Position numbers and translations under genes: made by a program. This document shows, piece after piece, positions 36,577 to 45,217 of a DNA stretch of 64,000 nucleotides. The DNA comes from Acinetobacter lwoffii (GTDB taxonomy: Bacteria > Pseudomonadota > Gammaproteobacteria > Pseudomonadales > Moraxellaceae). The stretch spans positions 1,240,001-1,304,000 of the forward strand of contig NZ_CP077369.1 of assembly GCF_019048525.1 (NCBI RefSeq), given 5' to 3'. The notes beneath the pieces are model-generated. The model searched no databases and was not told the DNA's origin. It worked only from the letters and a program-made list of their open reading frames with translations. The first letter of the stretch is position 1. Each line of letters opens with the position of its first letter.

Positions 36577-36817
36577 TCATGCAGTCTGGGATATTCTGGA
36601 AGACGAACGCAAGGTGATTCCTGAACTTCTGCCAGACACCGGCATCTCGGTTGAAATGGAACAGCTGCTGTCTTCGACTTTTATCCAGAGTCCGGCCTAT
36701 GGCACCCGATGCTCCAATTTTTTGAGAATGCAGCAGGGACGATGGCACTGGATCGAGAAGTCACAACAAGGTGCGACCGCAGGTCAAACTATTGAGAAAA
36801 TAATTAGCCTGAAATAA
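36577..36817 (+). pseudogene. NRDE/TANGO2-family protein, C-terminal fragment
   Basis: After the right duplication the NRDE frame resumes (CHAVWDILEDERKVIPELLP) with the family PAYGTRCSNFLRM and ends at TAA 36817. Removing the IS and one duplication copy restores a 259-residue protein without frameshift or stop, so the insertion is young. Confidence 0.9.
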
Positions 36818-36828
36818 TCACCGGATAT

Positions 36829-36857
36829 AAAAAATGCCGACTTGACGTCGGCATTTT
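36829..36857 (-). terminator. Rho-independent terminator of phoX-like gene
   Basis: AAAATGCCGAC/GTCGGCATTTT around TTGA; T runs on both strands, so it also serves the convergent NRDE gene. Confidence 0.9.
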
Positions 36858-36873
36858 TGAATAACAGCTTTTT

Positions 36874-39126
36874 TTATACGCTCGCTTGTTCCAAAGCCTC
36901 ACCCGCAATGGCGCCACCATCTTTACGGGTAATGACCACAGTTGCAGAGCGAGGTACTTTGCCTAAACGGCTATAACGCTCGCTTTGGTTGGCTGGCCAT
37001 GCACCCCCTGGATGCTGAACGTTGACAAAGATCGCTTTATAGTCCGGGGTAATAGTCACGCCGGTAATTTCACAACCCGATGGACCAGTCAAAAAGCGAC
37101 GAACACGATCATTGCTGAGTTTGGCACCAACAAAGGTTTCCTGTCCTTCTGCTTTGGTGCTGGCTGCAAGCGCTTTAGCACCATCACCTACAGTACCCGG
37201 AAGTGCTGCCAGCATCATACAGTTGGTTTCATCGGTATACTGACCATCATCGGTCTGAATCCACAGAATTCCGCGCGGATCGAACCACATGCCATCTGGG
37301 CTGGAGAAGTCATTTAAATCATCCAGACCTGACAAGTTGATGTTAGAGGCAGCACGTGCTTCTGCACCGAACAGGAAAATATCCCAAGCAAAACTTGTTG
37401 CTGTAACTGTGTTTTTAGCTTCACTGAAACGAATGATATGACCATTCATGTTTCCTGAGTTGCTAGCTGACGAGCCTTTAAAGTCGATGTAGCTACGTGG
37501 GTTGGCTGCATCGGTTGGGTAAGCACGTCCACGGTTACCGTTGTTGGTAAGCGTTACATAGACTTCACCATTTTCGGGATTCACTGCAACCCATTCTGGA
37601 CGGTCCATTTTGGTCGCACCTACATGGTCAGCAGCAAGACGGGCATTGATGACGATGTCATCTTGGCCTGCAAACGGATAGATTTCATTGGCAGCAGTTA
37701 AACCATTTTTGCCATGAGTCAGTTCTAGCCATTCACCTGTACCGTCATCATTGAATTTAGCGACATATAATGTCCCTTTATCCATGTATTTATCACCAGC
37801 GGTATAACCACCATTAATGTCTTTTGGATCCCAGACGGCTTCAGAAACAAATTTATAGATATATTCGCCGGTCGCGTCATCACCCATATAGAACGCTAAT
37901 GGCTGACCCGGAATAGGGTTGCTACAGCGGCAGTCTTCGTGTGCAAAACGACCCAGTGCAGTACGTTTAACTGGACGTGTAGTCGCGCTAAATGGATCAA
38001 TCTCTACAATGAAGCCACAGGTATTCATGACATTACGATAATCTGCTAAAGCATTTGCGCCTTTAACTGAAATATCCCAACGATCATAAAGTCCTTTATC
38101 ACCGGTTAATTCAGCAACAGGAGTATTCCAGCGGTATTGAGACGAACGGGCATCAGTACCACCACGACCATAACGAGATAATGAAATTTCTTCTTTTGCA
38201 ATAGCGCGGGTGTCGTTGGCTTGACGAGCGAAATAACCACTCCAGTTTTCTTCAGCCGTTAAGTAAGTTCCCCATGGCGTATAACCATTACCACAGTTGG
38301 CAAAGGTACCGCGAGTCAATGTTCCATCTGGTGAGAAAATAGTTTTGACGAGGTCAGAACCACGCGCTGGTCCATTAATTTCCATCTCGGTTGCTGCAGT
38401 GATACGACGGTTAAAATTAGAATTTAAGTTGATTTTAACGTCTTGTGTATTTGCATCTTTGCTGATCTCAATAACAGAAACACCATGCGCATTCACTTCA
38501 CGGAGTACCTGATCTTCTGGACGTACGCCATCGATAGTAATTGTACCTTCTGGTGTATGGAGCTGAGATTGTTGTAGATATTCGTGGTTTAAAACAAGTA
38601 AACCTTGTGTTGATTCTTTCGCAGCATAATTTTTGTTGGTTGGATGCATACCGAAGAAGCTCATACCATCATGGTTATCGCCTGAACGGAACTGGTAAGA
38701 GGCACCAGAAGCTAAGGTCGTATCGGTCTTTTCTGGATAAGCAGGGTTGATTGGATCGCCTACTGCATACAATACTTTAAGCTCATAACCTTCAGGAACA
38801 CTGAAGAAGTTTTGGGTATTCTTGCGAACCGGCTCAAAGGCTAATTTATTCGGACGTGCTTTTAGGTCACTCCAGGCATGTTGATCTGGGCTAGTAGTGT
38901 CTGGCGGTGTAGTTGGATTACTGTCAGGAGTACCAGAATCATTATCATCATCTGAACAACCACTTACTGTTGCTGCAAATGCTAATGCCATTGCCCCACT
39001 TGTAGTTTTCGCAATAAAGCTACGACGACTAGTATATTGGTCCAGAATCGTTTGGAAGTGCGTGTTATTTGAGTTGTTACTGTCTTCAACCAGATCCTGG
39101 CAAGGTATCATATCTTCGTTTTTCAT
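36874..39126 (-). CDS. phoX: PhoX-family alkaline phosphatase, Tat-exported
   Basis: 750 residues. A twin-arginine signal lies after a 32-residue leader (TSRRSFIAKTTSGAMALAF) and ends in VSGC, a possible lipobox. A low-complexity Asp/Pro/Thr linker follows (to about residue 85). The body is the PhoX/DUF839 beta-propeller: GMSFFGMHPTNK, VLNHEYLQQS, GNGYTPWGTYLTAEENW, RFAHEDCRC, SSPDGMWFDPRGILWIQTDD. PhoX enzymes use Ca/Fe and release phosphate from phosphoesters in the periplasm. Located directly downstream of tatA-tatB-tatC. A CTGTCAC half-site upstream (about 39198) is a weak hint of PhoB control. Confidence 0.9.
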   Translation of the reverse strand: MKNEDMIPCQDLVEDSNNSNNTHFQTILDQYTSRRSFIAKTTSGAMALAFAATVSGCSDDDNDSGTPDSNPTTPPDTTSPDQHAWSDLKARPNKLAFEPVRKNTQNFFSVPEGYELKVLYAVGDPINPAYPEKTDTTLASGASYQFRSGDNHDGMSFFGMHPTNKNYAAKESTQGLLVLNHEYLQQSQLHTPEGTITIDGVRPEDQVLREVNAHGVSVIEISKDANTQDVKINLNSNFNRRITAATEMEINGPARGSDLVKTIFSPDGTLTRGTFANCGNGYTPWGTYLTAEENWSGYFARQANDTRAIAKEEISLSRYGRGGTDARSSQYRWNTPVAELTGDKGLYDRWDISVKGANALADYRNVMNTCGFIVEIDPFSATTRPVKRTALGRFAHEDCRCSNPIPGQPLAFYMGDDATGEYIYKFVSEAVWDPKDINGGYTAGDKYMDKGTLYVAKFNDDGTGEWLELTHGKNGLTAANEIYPFAGQDDIVINARLAADHVGATKMDRPEWVAVNPENGEVYVTLTNNGNRGRAYPTDAANPRSYIDFKGSSASNSGNMNGHIIRFSEAKNTVTATSFAWDIFLFGAEARAASNINLSGLDDLNDFSSPDGMWFDPRGILWIQTDDGQYTDETNCMMLAALPGTVGDGAKALAASTKAEGQETFVGAKLSNDRVRRFLTGPSGCEITGVTITPDYKAIFVNVQHPGGAWPANQSERYSRLGKVPRSATVVITRKDGGAIAGEALEQASV

Positions 39127-39323
39127 TTTAAAGTCCCAATTAAAAAATAAGTGCTTGGTGATGTAGAAGTTTTCAATACCTTAAGCCTGGGATGTGACAG
39201 TAATCTTAAGAAAATGTTGCATTAAAGTTAAATAAATCAGTATTTTATTGAAATTTAGAAAATAAAAAGACAGCCAGAGCTGCCTGAGTAAATCGATATT
39301 TTTTTTGTTTTGGCTGGTTATTA
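39127..39323. promoter_or_regulatory. tatC-phoX intergenic region
   Basis: 197 bp, AT-rich. On the minus strand a lone CTGTCAC lies about 70 bp before the phoX start without a clear second Pho half-site. No strong terminator was seen between tatC and phoX, so both read-through and an own promoter are possible. Confidence 0.35.
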
Positions 39324-40100
39324 TTATTCGGTCTTTAAACGACGTTTTTCAATCAGTTTCCCTGCCAGCAAACCCAGTTCAAACAGCAGCCACATCGGGA
39401 CAGCCAGCATGATCATTGACAGGGCATCCGGGGGCGTCACAAACATTGCTACAAAGAAGCAACCCACAATAATAAAGCGCCGTTTCTCTACCAGAGTCTG
39501 GGTCGAAACTGCGCCAATCAAGATCAGAACCAGGGTAATAATGGGAATCTCAAAAGTAAAACCAAAGACCAGAAACAGCTTTAAACAGAAGCTAAGATAA
39601 CTGTTGATGTCGGTCATCGGGGCTACAGTTTCAGGCGAAACACTGATAAAAAAATGCAGAATCGAGGGCAATGCCACAAAGTAGGCAAAGCTGATGCCGG
39701 TATAAAAAAGTACGATACTGCCGATCAGAAGCGGCAAGGCCAGGCTCTTTTCCTTGGCATACAGCGCAGGCTTAATAAAGGTCCAGAGCTGATACAGGAT
39801 GAACGGCATCGCGATCATCAGCGCGACAAAGAAGTTCAGCTTAAAAGGTGCCATGAAGGTTGCAGTGACATCCGTGGCAATCATGGTTGAACTGGCAGGT
39901 AGCTGTGCACGCAACGGTTCAGACAACCATTGATAAGTCTGATTAGCAAAGGGTAATAAGCAGAAAAACAGGCCAATCAGGACAGCAACCACTTTAAACA
40001 GATGCTTTCTTAAGATGATCAAATGCTGGGTAATCGGCATCTGTTCGAGGTTCAGTGCTGCAGCATCATTGGAGGCTGGTGTGGTCGGCAAGGATGTCAT
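39324..40100 (-). CDS. tatC: Sec-independent protein translocase TatC
   Basis: 258 residues with six membrane segments. The cytoplasmic N-terminus carries MPITQHLIILRKHLFKVV, a variant of the usual ...HLxELRxRL block. A FxxPF/F-E pattern is seen in FEIPIITLVLILIG and VTPPDALSMIMLAVPMWLLF. It is the receptor for twin-arginine signals with TatB. It overlaps tatB by 4 bp. Confidence 0.95.
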   Translation of the reverse strand: MTSLPTTPASNDAAALNLEQMPITQHLIILRKHLFKVVAVLIGLFFCLLPFANQTYQWLSEPLRAQLPASSTMIATDVTATFMAPFKLNFFVALMIAMPFILYQLWTFIKPALYAKEKSLALPLLIGSIVLFYTGISFAYFVALPSILHFFISVSPETVAPMTDINSYLSFCLKLFLVFGFTFEIPIITLVLILIGAVSTQTLVEKRRFIIVGCFFVAMFVTPPDALSMIMLAVPMWLLFELGLLAGKLIEKRRLKTE

Positions 40101-40519
40101 ACGGCCACCTTCATTTCTGTATAGCGTTGTTCGGAAATCACGGTTTGAATTGCTGTAGGCTTGGGTAAATACACGGGTGATACAGGCTGTATCACCGGCT
40201 GATAGCTGAGCAAGGGCTGGACAGCTTGCGATTTTATTTTTACTTCATCGCTTACAATCGGCTGCTGCAAATTAGCCACTTGTGCCTGCATCTTGGCCTC
40301 CAGTTCCTGAATCCGCTGCATTTCAGCCTGCATCTGTTCACGTAGCTCAGACAGGCGCAATTCACGATCAAGATCATTCTGAACATTGCTCACCATACGC
40401 TTGATCTTGCCGTACCATGTTCCGACAAAACGTACTGCTTCCGGAAGCTTATCTGGCCCAAGAACCAAAAGCGAAATAATCCCGAAAATCAGCAGCTCGG
40501 TCATTCCAATATTGAGCAT
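40097..40519 (-). CDS. tatB: Sec-independent translocase subunit TatB
   Basis: 140 residues. N-terminal membrane helix with the TatB start MLNIGMTELLIFGIISLLVL and GPDKLPEAVR, followed by an amphipathic helix and a long coiled coil (residues about 45-90). The C-terminal tail is Pro/Val/Gln-rich. Second gene of tatABC. Confidence 0.95.
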   Translation of the reverse strand: MLNIGMTELLIFGIISLLVLGPDKLPEAVRFVGTWYGKIKRMVSNVQNDLDRELRLSELREQMQAEMQRIQELEAKMQAQVANLQQPIVSDEVKIKSQAVQPLLSYQPVIQPVSPVYLPKPTAIQTVISEQRYTEMKVAV

Positions 40520-40528
40520 AGCGAACTC

Positions 40529-40747
40529 TTAACTTTTAACCGAATGTTCAGGAGTTTTGACCTGAGCATCAATGGTGCGTGGCTCTGCAAGCTGAGCTTG
40601 TTCTGCCTCTTCATCTTTGACTGATTTTTTAAAGTCTTTAATCGCGCCGCCGACGTCTTTACCCAGATTTTTAAGTTTCGATGTGCCGAACAATAAAATC
40701 ACTACAATTGCAAAAATCAGCACATGCCAAATTGATAATCCTGCCAT
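40529..40747 (-). CDS. tatA: Sec-independent translocase subunit TatA
   Basis: 72 residues: one short membrane helix ([19 protein letters not shown]), then the amphipathic [18 protein letters not shown] helix and an acidic tail. It forms the pore-like assembly for folded Tat substrates. First gene of tatA-tatB-tatC, 9 bp before tatB. Confidence 0.96.
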   Translation of the reverse strand: MAGLSIWHVLIFAIVVILLFGTSKLKNLGKDVGGAIKDFKKSVKDEEAEQAQLAEPRTIDAQVKTPEHSVKS

Positions 40748-40932
40748 TATTTTATCCTCTATATTTCATGCACCTATCTCAGCAGGCTTGTATGACAGCG
40801 CGGTGACGCTTTGATGACAGTTTGCTGAAACAGTAGCAGGGTATGAATCACTCAGATCAAAAATTCTATCATTTGAGAAAAACTAAGCTGTGCTAGCATA
40901 CAGCTTGATATGGAAATCTCAGCAGCATTGTC

Positions 40933-41814
40933 ATGGCCTTAATTCTTCCCCTCCTGTCTTTTCTGATCGGTTATTGGGGGGTGCAATATTTAAAACCAGT
41001 TCGACCTCTCTTGGCGTCTTTATTGGCCCGAGTACTGATTCCAGTACTGATTATCTACAACATGGTGTTTTACCAAGAGGGCAGTTTGTGGCTGATTGCC
41101 TTCAGCTTTTTCTGTTCCTGTCTGTTCTTTGCCCTATTTTATTTCACCTTGAAAAATAAACTGCGTGCTTTATGTTTGAGCTATTTAAACGGGGCATGGC
41201 TGGGGATTCCTTTTGCCCTGGCAGTCTTTGGCCCGCAAGCAACCAGTACCGTAGTTGCCCTGTACATCGGTGGTTCCTTGTTTGGCAATATCTGTGCGGT
41301 GATGGCAGTCAGTGAAGCCAGACAAGATAGTGGCTATATTTTAAAGAATGTACTGCTCTCACCACCTGTGGTGGCACTGTCGGTGGCAGCGCTATTATCA
41401 TTTTGGGATTTGAGCCACTGGCAGCAAGTACCCGGGATAGAGATGCTGTATCAGGCCAATAAAGTGTTGGTGACTTTTAGCGGCATGTGTGTGCTGGGAA
41501 TGTGGCTGAGCAACGTGCGGATCAGCCGCTTCGATTTAATGCGTAGTCTGCAACTGATTTTTTATAGAGGGCTGTTTGCGGTTTTGCTGTGTATTGCCGC
41601 TTATTATTATTTACCTATTCCGCAGCAGATGCTGACTTATGCGGTAATGCTGATGTTCTTTTTATTGCCGCCTGCAGCCAATATTGTGGCACTGGAAACC
41701 CATTATCAGGGAACGGGCCATTCCGCCAAATATATTGCCTCGGGAACTTTGGCCAGTGCGATCTTGATTGCCCTATATGGGGCAGTCGTGCATGTATTGA
41801 TGCCTACACTATAG
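40933..41814 (+). CDS. AEC-family (auxin efflux carrier-like) permease
   Basis: 293 residues with about nine to ten membrane segments and no soluble domain. The layout and the NGAWLGIPFALAVFG block with a proline-broken helix, repeated near the end (FFLLPPAANIVAL), suggest the bile/arsenite/AEC transporter group. Substrate unknown. Divergent from tatABC. Confidence 0.75.
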   Translation: MALILPLLSFLIGYWGVQYLKPVRPLLASLLARVLIPVLIIYNMVFYQEGSLWLIAFSFFCSCLFFALFYFTLKNKLRALCLSYLNGAWLGIPFALAVFGPQATSTVVALYIGGSLFGNICAVMAVSEARQDSGYILKNVLLSPPVVALSVAALLSFWDLSHWQQVPGIEMLYQANKVLVTFSGMCVLGMWLSNVRISRFDLMRSLQLIFYRGLFAVLLCIAAYYYLPIPQQMLTYAVMLMFFLLPPAANIVALETHYQGTGHSAKYIASGTLASAILIALYGAVVHVLMPTL

Positions 41815-41855
41815 ATTCCTTCTCTTTTTAGGAGATGAGAAACGCTGTTTCGCAA

Positions 41856-41905
41856 GGGGAGAGGTGTATTTTAAAAATCCCTCACCCCAGCCCTCTCCCA
41901 AAGGG
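41856..41905. repeat. CCCTCTCCC-type repeat, left half, interrupted by IS4-family element
   Basis: CCCTCACCCCAGCCCTCTCC ends in CCCAAAGGG (the target duplication) and continues right of the IS as AGAGGGG (43285-43291). The uninterrupted sequence would be an inverted repeat, CCCTCTCCC-AAA-GGGAGAGGG, of the type at 29228-29270. Confidence 0.8.
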
Positions 41906-41936
41906 CATAGGTATCTACACAATTCCTGAACTTTGC

Positions 41937-41968
41937 GTTAAATTGAAGAGCATGCTCTTCAATTTAAC
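41937..41968. repeat. 32-bp perfect palindrome in the IS4-family leader
   Basis: The half GTTAAATTGAAGAGCA is followed directly by its exact complement. Transcribed from outside, it would fold and could hide the transposase start. Such protection is known for IS10/IS50-like elements. Confidence 0.85.
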
Positions 41969-42025
41969 ATCTCTGGCCTGGATCAGCGTCTTGTCAAGCG
42001 CTATAACAGCCTTGTAAAGCTCAAT

Positions 42026-43258
42026 ATGAACCCTCTTGCTTCACTTGCTCCGGCAATCAAAGACCTGGCTTCTGCCCAAAAGTCGAGTTTCGCAACCACA
42101 CAAGCGGTCTGGCGATTCCTGAATAATGACAAAATCTCTTTTAGTCAGTTAAACCAGCCAATTGAACATCTTGCATGTGAACAGATCAAGGCATCACCGC
42201 ATCAATATGCATTGATTGTTCATGACTGGTCTCAGCTACAGTATGTGAAACACCATCATAAAATTCAGCGCCTGCAAAGAACCCATCAATATGATTCAGG
42301 CTATGAATTGCAAAGCAGTCTGCTGGTTGATGCAGCCTCGGGACTACCTATTGCGCCACTGGCGCAGACACTATCAGATGCCTCAGGCTGCTATTCCACA
42401 TTCAGTCAACACTCTGCTGGGCGCAAATCTCATCTAGATTCACTTACCGAACAAATCAAAGTGATTGAACAATATCCCATTGAGAAAACATGTGTTCATA
42501 TCATTGATCGTGAAGGTGACTCCATTGCCCACCTAAGGGAAATGAGCAGCCAGGGTTTTAAATGGCTGATTCGGGCGAAAGAAGGCCATCGAATTGAGCA
42601 TCAGGGCAAAACATGCAAAGTTGCAGAAGCCGCAGAACGAGTAGAAACGCAGCAGGTCCAGCCGATTGCCTATAAAGGAAACCGGCATATGTTGCATGTG
42701 GGAGAAACTGCTATCCGGATAACACGTGCAGCAAAACCGAAGAGAAATGACGATTCAGGCCAACGGGTTGCTCCCCAGCCAGGGAGTGCGATTGAAGCCA
42801 GATTAATTGTTGCCGTAGTGAAAGATGATCAGGATAAGACCGTCGCAAGATGGTCACTAATCAGCAATGTTCCATCAGAGATTACTACGGTAGAGATGAC
42901 GACCTGGTATTACTGGCGCTGGACAATTGAATGCTATTTCAAGCTGCTCAAGCAGGCAGGTCATGATATTGAAGCATGGCTTCAGACCAGACCTGAAGCC
43001 ATTTTAAGGCGGTTACTGATTAGCTGTATGGCTTGTGTTTTAACTTGGCGAATCCAGCGTTCTGAAGATGAACACCATCAGAAAATTCGTGTATTTCTCA
43101 CCCGTCTTTCAGGTCGGCAGCAGAAAAGAGGTAGGTTGGAAAGTGCACCTGCCTTATTGGCAGGGCTTTCGATTTTACTGAACACTCTTCAACTGCTCTC
43201 GGAATATTCAATAGATGAACTCAATGAGATAGCCACAATGGCATTAGGTATCTCATAG
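42026..43258 (+). CDS. IS4-family DDE transposase
   Basis: 410 residues. Catalytic residues: Asp in ALIVHDWSQLQYV, Asp in HIIDREGDSIAHL, Glu in the YREK motif YYWRWTIECYFKLLK (Y-2-R-3-E-6-K exactly). The N-terminal helical region (SFATTQAVWRFLNNDKISF) matches the IS50-type DNA-binding part. It is the only gene of the element and appears intact. Confidence 0.93.
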   Translation: MNPLASLAPAIKDLASAQKSSFATTQAVWRFLNNDKISFSQLNQPIEHLACEQIKASPHQYALIVHDWSQLQYVKHHHKIQRLQRTHQYDSGYELQSSLLVDAASGLPIAPLAQTLSDASGCYSTFSQHSAGRKSHLDSLTEQIKVIEQYPIEKTCVHIIDREGDSIAHLREMSSQGFKWLIRAKEGHRIEHQGKTCKVAEAAERVETQQVQPIAYKGNRHMLHVGETAIRITRAAKPKRNDDSGQRVAPQPGSAIEARLIVAVVKDDQDKTVARWSLISNVPSEITTVEMTTWYYWRWTIECYFKLLKQAGHDIEAWLQTRPEAILRRLLISCMACVLTWRIQRSEDEHHQKIRVFLTRLSGRQQKRGRLESAPALLAGLSILLNTLQLLSEYSIDELNEIATMALGIS

Positions 43259-43307
43259 ATGTGTAGATACCTATGCCCAAAGGGAGAGGGGTAATGAGAG
43301 GCGGAAC

Positions 43308-43934
43308 TTACTTCGCCAAACTCGCCTTAAAAAACTGCATCGCTTGTCCACGATGACTGATTTTATTCTTTTCTTCCTTGCTCATTTCTGCACTGGAAAT
43401 TCCGAGTTCCGGTAACCAGAACAACGGGTCATAGCCAAAACCATTTTCACCACGCACAGCTTCCAGAATTTCCCCGTGCCAGATACCCTGAAAGACTTGT
43501 GGTAAGGGATCTTCGGCATGTTGGACCAGTGCCAGTACACAAACAAACATACCCTCGATCGCTTCACCTTCTTGGCGTAAGGGTTTGAGATTGGCCAGCA
43601 GTTTTTCATTATTGGCGGCATCGTTGCCATGTTCCCCAGCATAACGAGCCGAGTAAATGCCGGGAGCGCCTCCAAGAACCGGCACACAAATTCCTGAATC
43701 ATCCGCAATAGCAGGTTTTCCGGAAATTTTAGCAGCATGTCGAGCCTTAATAATGGCATTTTCTACAAAGCTTAAGCCATCTTCGATCGCATCTTCGATA
43801 TTCAGCTTGCCTTGAGCCACGACTTCAACCGGCAGTTGTAACTCGGCAAACAGTTTTTCAAACTCGGCAATTTTACCTTTGTTATTACTCGCCAATACCA
43901 GTGTGCCTTGGGATAACCAGTCAGTTGCAGCCAT
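43308..43934 (-). CDS. rdgB: RdgB/HAM1-type non-canonical purine NTP pyrophosphatase
   Basis: 208 residues from the ATG at 43934 (MAATDWLSQGTLVLASNNKG); an ATG at 43946 adds four residues. Family motifs: LVLASNNKGKIAEF, AIADDSGICVPVLGGAPGIY, GFGYDPLFWLPE and SHRGQAMQFF. It removes ITP, XTP and dITP from the nucleotide pool. It stands alone beside the repeat holding the IS4-family element. Confidence 0.96.
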   Translation of the reverse strand: MAATDWLSQGTLVLASNNKGKIAEFEKLFAELQLPVEVVAQGKLNIEDAIEDGLSFVENAIIKARHAAKISGKPAIADDSGICVPVLGGAPGIYSARYAGEHGNDAANNEKLLANLKPLRQEGEAIEGMFVCVLALVQHAEDPLPQVFQGIWHGEILEAVRGENGFGYDPLFWLPELGISSAEMSKEEKNKISHRGQAMQFFKASLAK

Positions 43935-43999
43935 GTTAAAACTCATTATTAGATCAAGAATGGCGCTATTTTAGCAATGGATGAAGAATTTGCGGCAAT

Positions 44000-44020
44000 A
44001 AAAAAGCACCCGAAGGTGCT
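44000..44020 (-). terminator. terminator of the metX-metW-sel1 operon
   Basis: AGCACC/GGTGCT around CGAA (44005-44020), with a T run on the minus strand. Confidence 0.82.
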
Positions 44021-44036
44021 ATTTATACCATTTAGC

Positions 44037-44627
44037 TTATTGTGCCTGAATCCAACGGTCTGCGCGATCACGTGCCTGACGGATCTGTTCCTGGGTCAAA
44101 TTCGCCGCCAATGCAGTTTTTCTGCCTTCAGACAGTGTAATCACTTTATTGTCGAGCATGCCATCACGGGTAGAAAGTTCATACCACTGGTAAGCGCCCA
44201 TATAGTTTTTCTTTTTCTCTTCCATCATTGCCAGGTTAAAGCTGGCACGGTTATCGCCACGGCTGGCCGCTTTTTCAAAATACTGACGCGCCAGCGCTTC
44301 ATCTTTTCTGGTACCAATGCCATCGGCTAGCATACGGCCGACATTTAGCTGAGCAACTGCCAGACCTTGATCGGCTGCTGCTTTATACCAAGCAAAGGCC
44401 TGACGTTCATCTTTCTGGATGTCTTTACCATACTGGTATTTGGTGGCCAGATAAAACTGTGCACCCGCCTGACCGGCTTTCGCCGCTTTGGTCAGACTAT
44501 TGATATCCATAATGGAATACTGAGCCGCTTGACTGGCAACAGAAGGACTCGGTGCAACATAATCTGCATGGGCTTGCATGCCAAAAAGTCCAGCCAGTAG
44601 CGTCGTACTTAATAATAATTTTTTCAT
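44037..44627 (-). CDS. exported Sel1-repeat protein
   Basis: 196 residues. Signal peptide MKKLLLSTTLLAGLFGMQAHA cleaved at AHA-DY. Three to four Sel1-like repeats follow (AQFYLATKYQYGKDIQKDE; AQLNVGRMLADGIGTRKDE; ASFNLAMMEEKKKNYMGAYQ). These alpha-solenoids mediate protein contacts, probably in the periplasm. Its ATG overlaps the metW stop (ATGA), so it is translated with metX-metW although no link to methionine is obvious. Confidence 0.88.
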   Translation of the reverse strand: MKKLLLSTTLLAGLFGMQAHADYVAPSPSVASQAAQYSIMDINSLTKAAKAGQAGAQFYLATKYQYGKDIQKDERQAFAWYKAAADQGLAVAQLNVGRMLADGIGTRKDEALARQYFEKAASRGDNRASFNLAMMEEKKKNYMGAYQWYELSTRDGMLDNKVITLSEGRKTALAANLTQEQIRQARDRADRWIQAQ

Positions 44628-45217
44628 AGCGCGCTCACTCGATAAATTGCGACTTCACCAAATAGATTAGGGAGATGCTTGCTCAGCAAACTATCTTCTT
44701 GATTCCCGTTCACAGCGAGTCGATTAATAATTTTGATGTTATTTTCCGCACAAAGTGCTTCAAAATCACGAAATGTACATAAGTGGATATTCGGGGTGTT
44801 ATACCACATATACGGCAAGGCTTCAGAAACCGGCATTCTCCCTTTGATTGCCAAGAAAGAACGGGTCTTCCAGTGGGCAAAGTTTGGGAAGGTAATAATA
44901 GCCTGTTTCCCCACACGCACCATATCACGTAATAATACGTCAGGCGCATCTACAGCTTGCAAAGCTTGTGCCATGACCACGTTGTCAAAAGACTGGTCAG
45001 CAAAGCGGCTTAAGCCGAGGTTTAAGTCTTGCTGGATGATATTTAACCCGCGACTGACTGCAATTGCAATCTTTTCCTGATCAATTTCTAATCCGTATGC
45101 ACGAATATCGTGCTTTTTACTCATTTGTGCCAGCAGTTCACCATCGCCACAACCGAGATCAAGTACGCTAGAACCGGGCTTAATCCACTTTTCAGCGAGT
45201 TGTTGATCGATACGCAT
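44624..45217 (-). CDS. metW: MetW methionine biosynthesis protein
   Basis: 197 residues with a SAM-type fold: SSVLDLGCGDGELLAQM and VVMAQALQAVDAPDVLL. MetW works with MetX in homoserine acylation in many proteobacteria. Overlaps the metX stop by one base (TAATG) and the sel1-gene start by four. Confidence 0.94.
   Translation of the reverse strand: MRIDQQLAEKWIKPGSSVLDLGCGDGELLAQMSKKHDIRAYGLEIDQEKIAIAVSRGLNIIQQDLNLGLSRFADQSFDNVVMAQALQAVDAPDVLLRDMVRVGKQAIITFPNFAHWKTRSFLAIKGRMPVSEALPYMWYNTPNIHLCTFRDFEALCAENNIKIINRLAVNGNQEDSLLSKHLPNLFGEVAIYRVSAL

Larger units (their letters stand above)
41906..43275 (+). mobile_element. IS4-family insertion sequence
   Basis: 1,370 bp with 15-bp perfect inverted ends (CATAGGTATCTACAC and complement) and a 9-bp target duplication CCCAAAGGG (41897-41905 and 43276-43284). 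It carries one transposase and a 32-bp palindrome in the leader. The duplication is perfect, so the insertion is recent. Confidence 0.93.

Noticed and set aside
39190..39215. Pho box before phoX
   Set aside because: Only one CTGTCAC half-site is clear; the second half-site at 11 bp is absent. Kept as a weak hint only.
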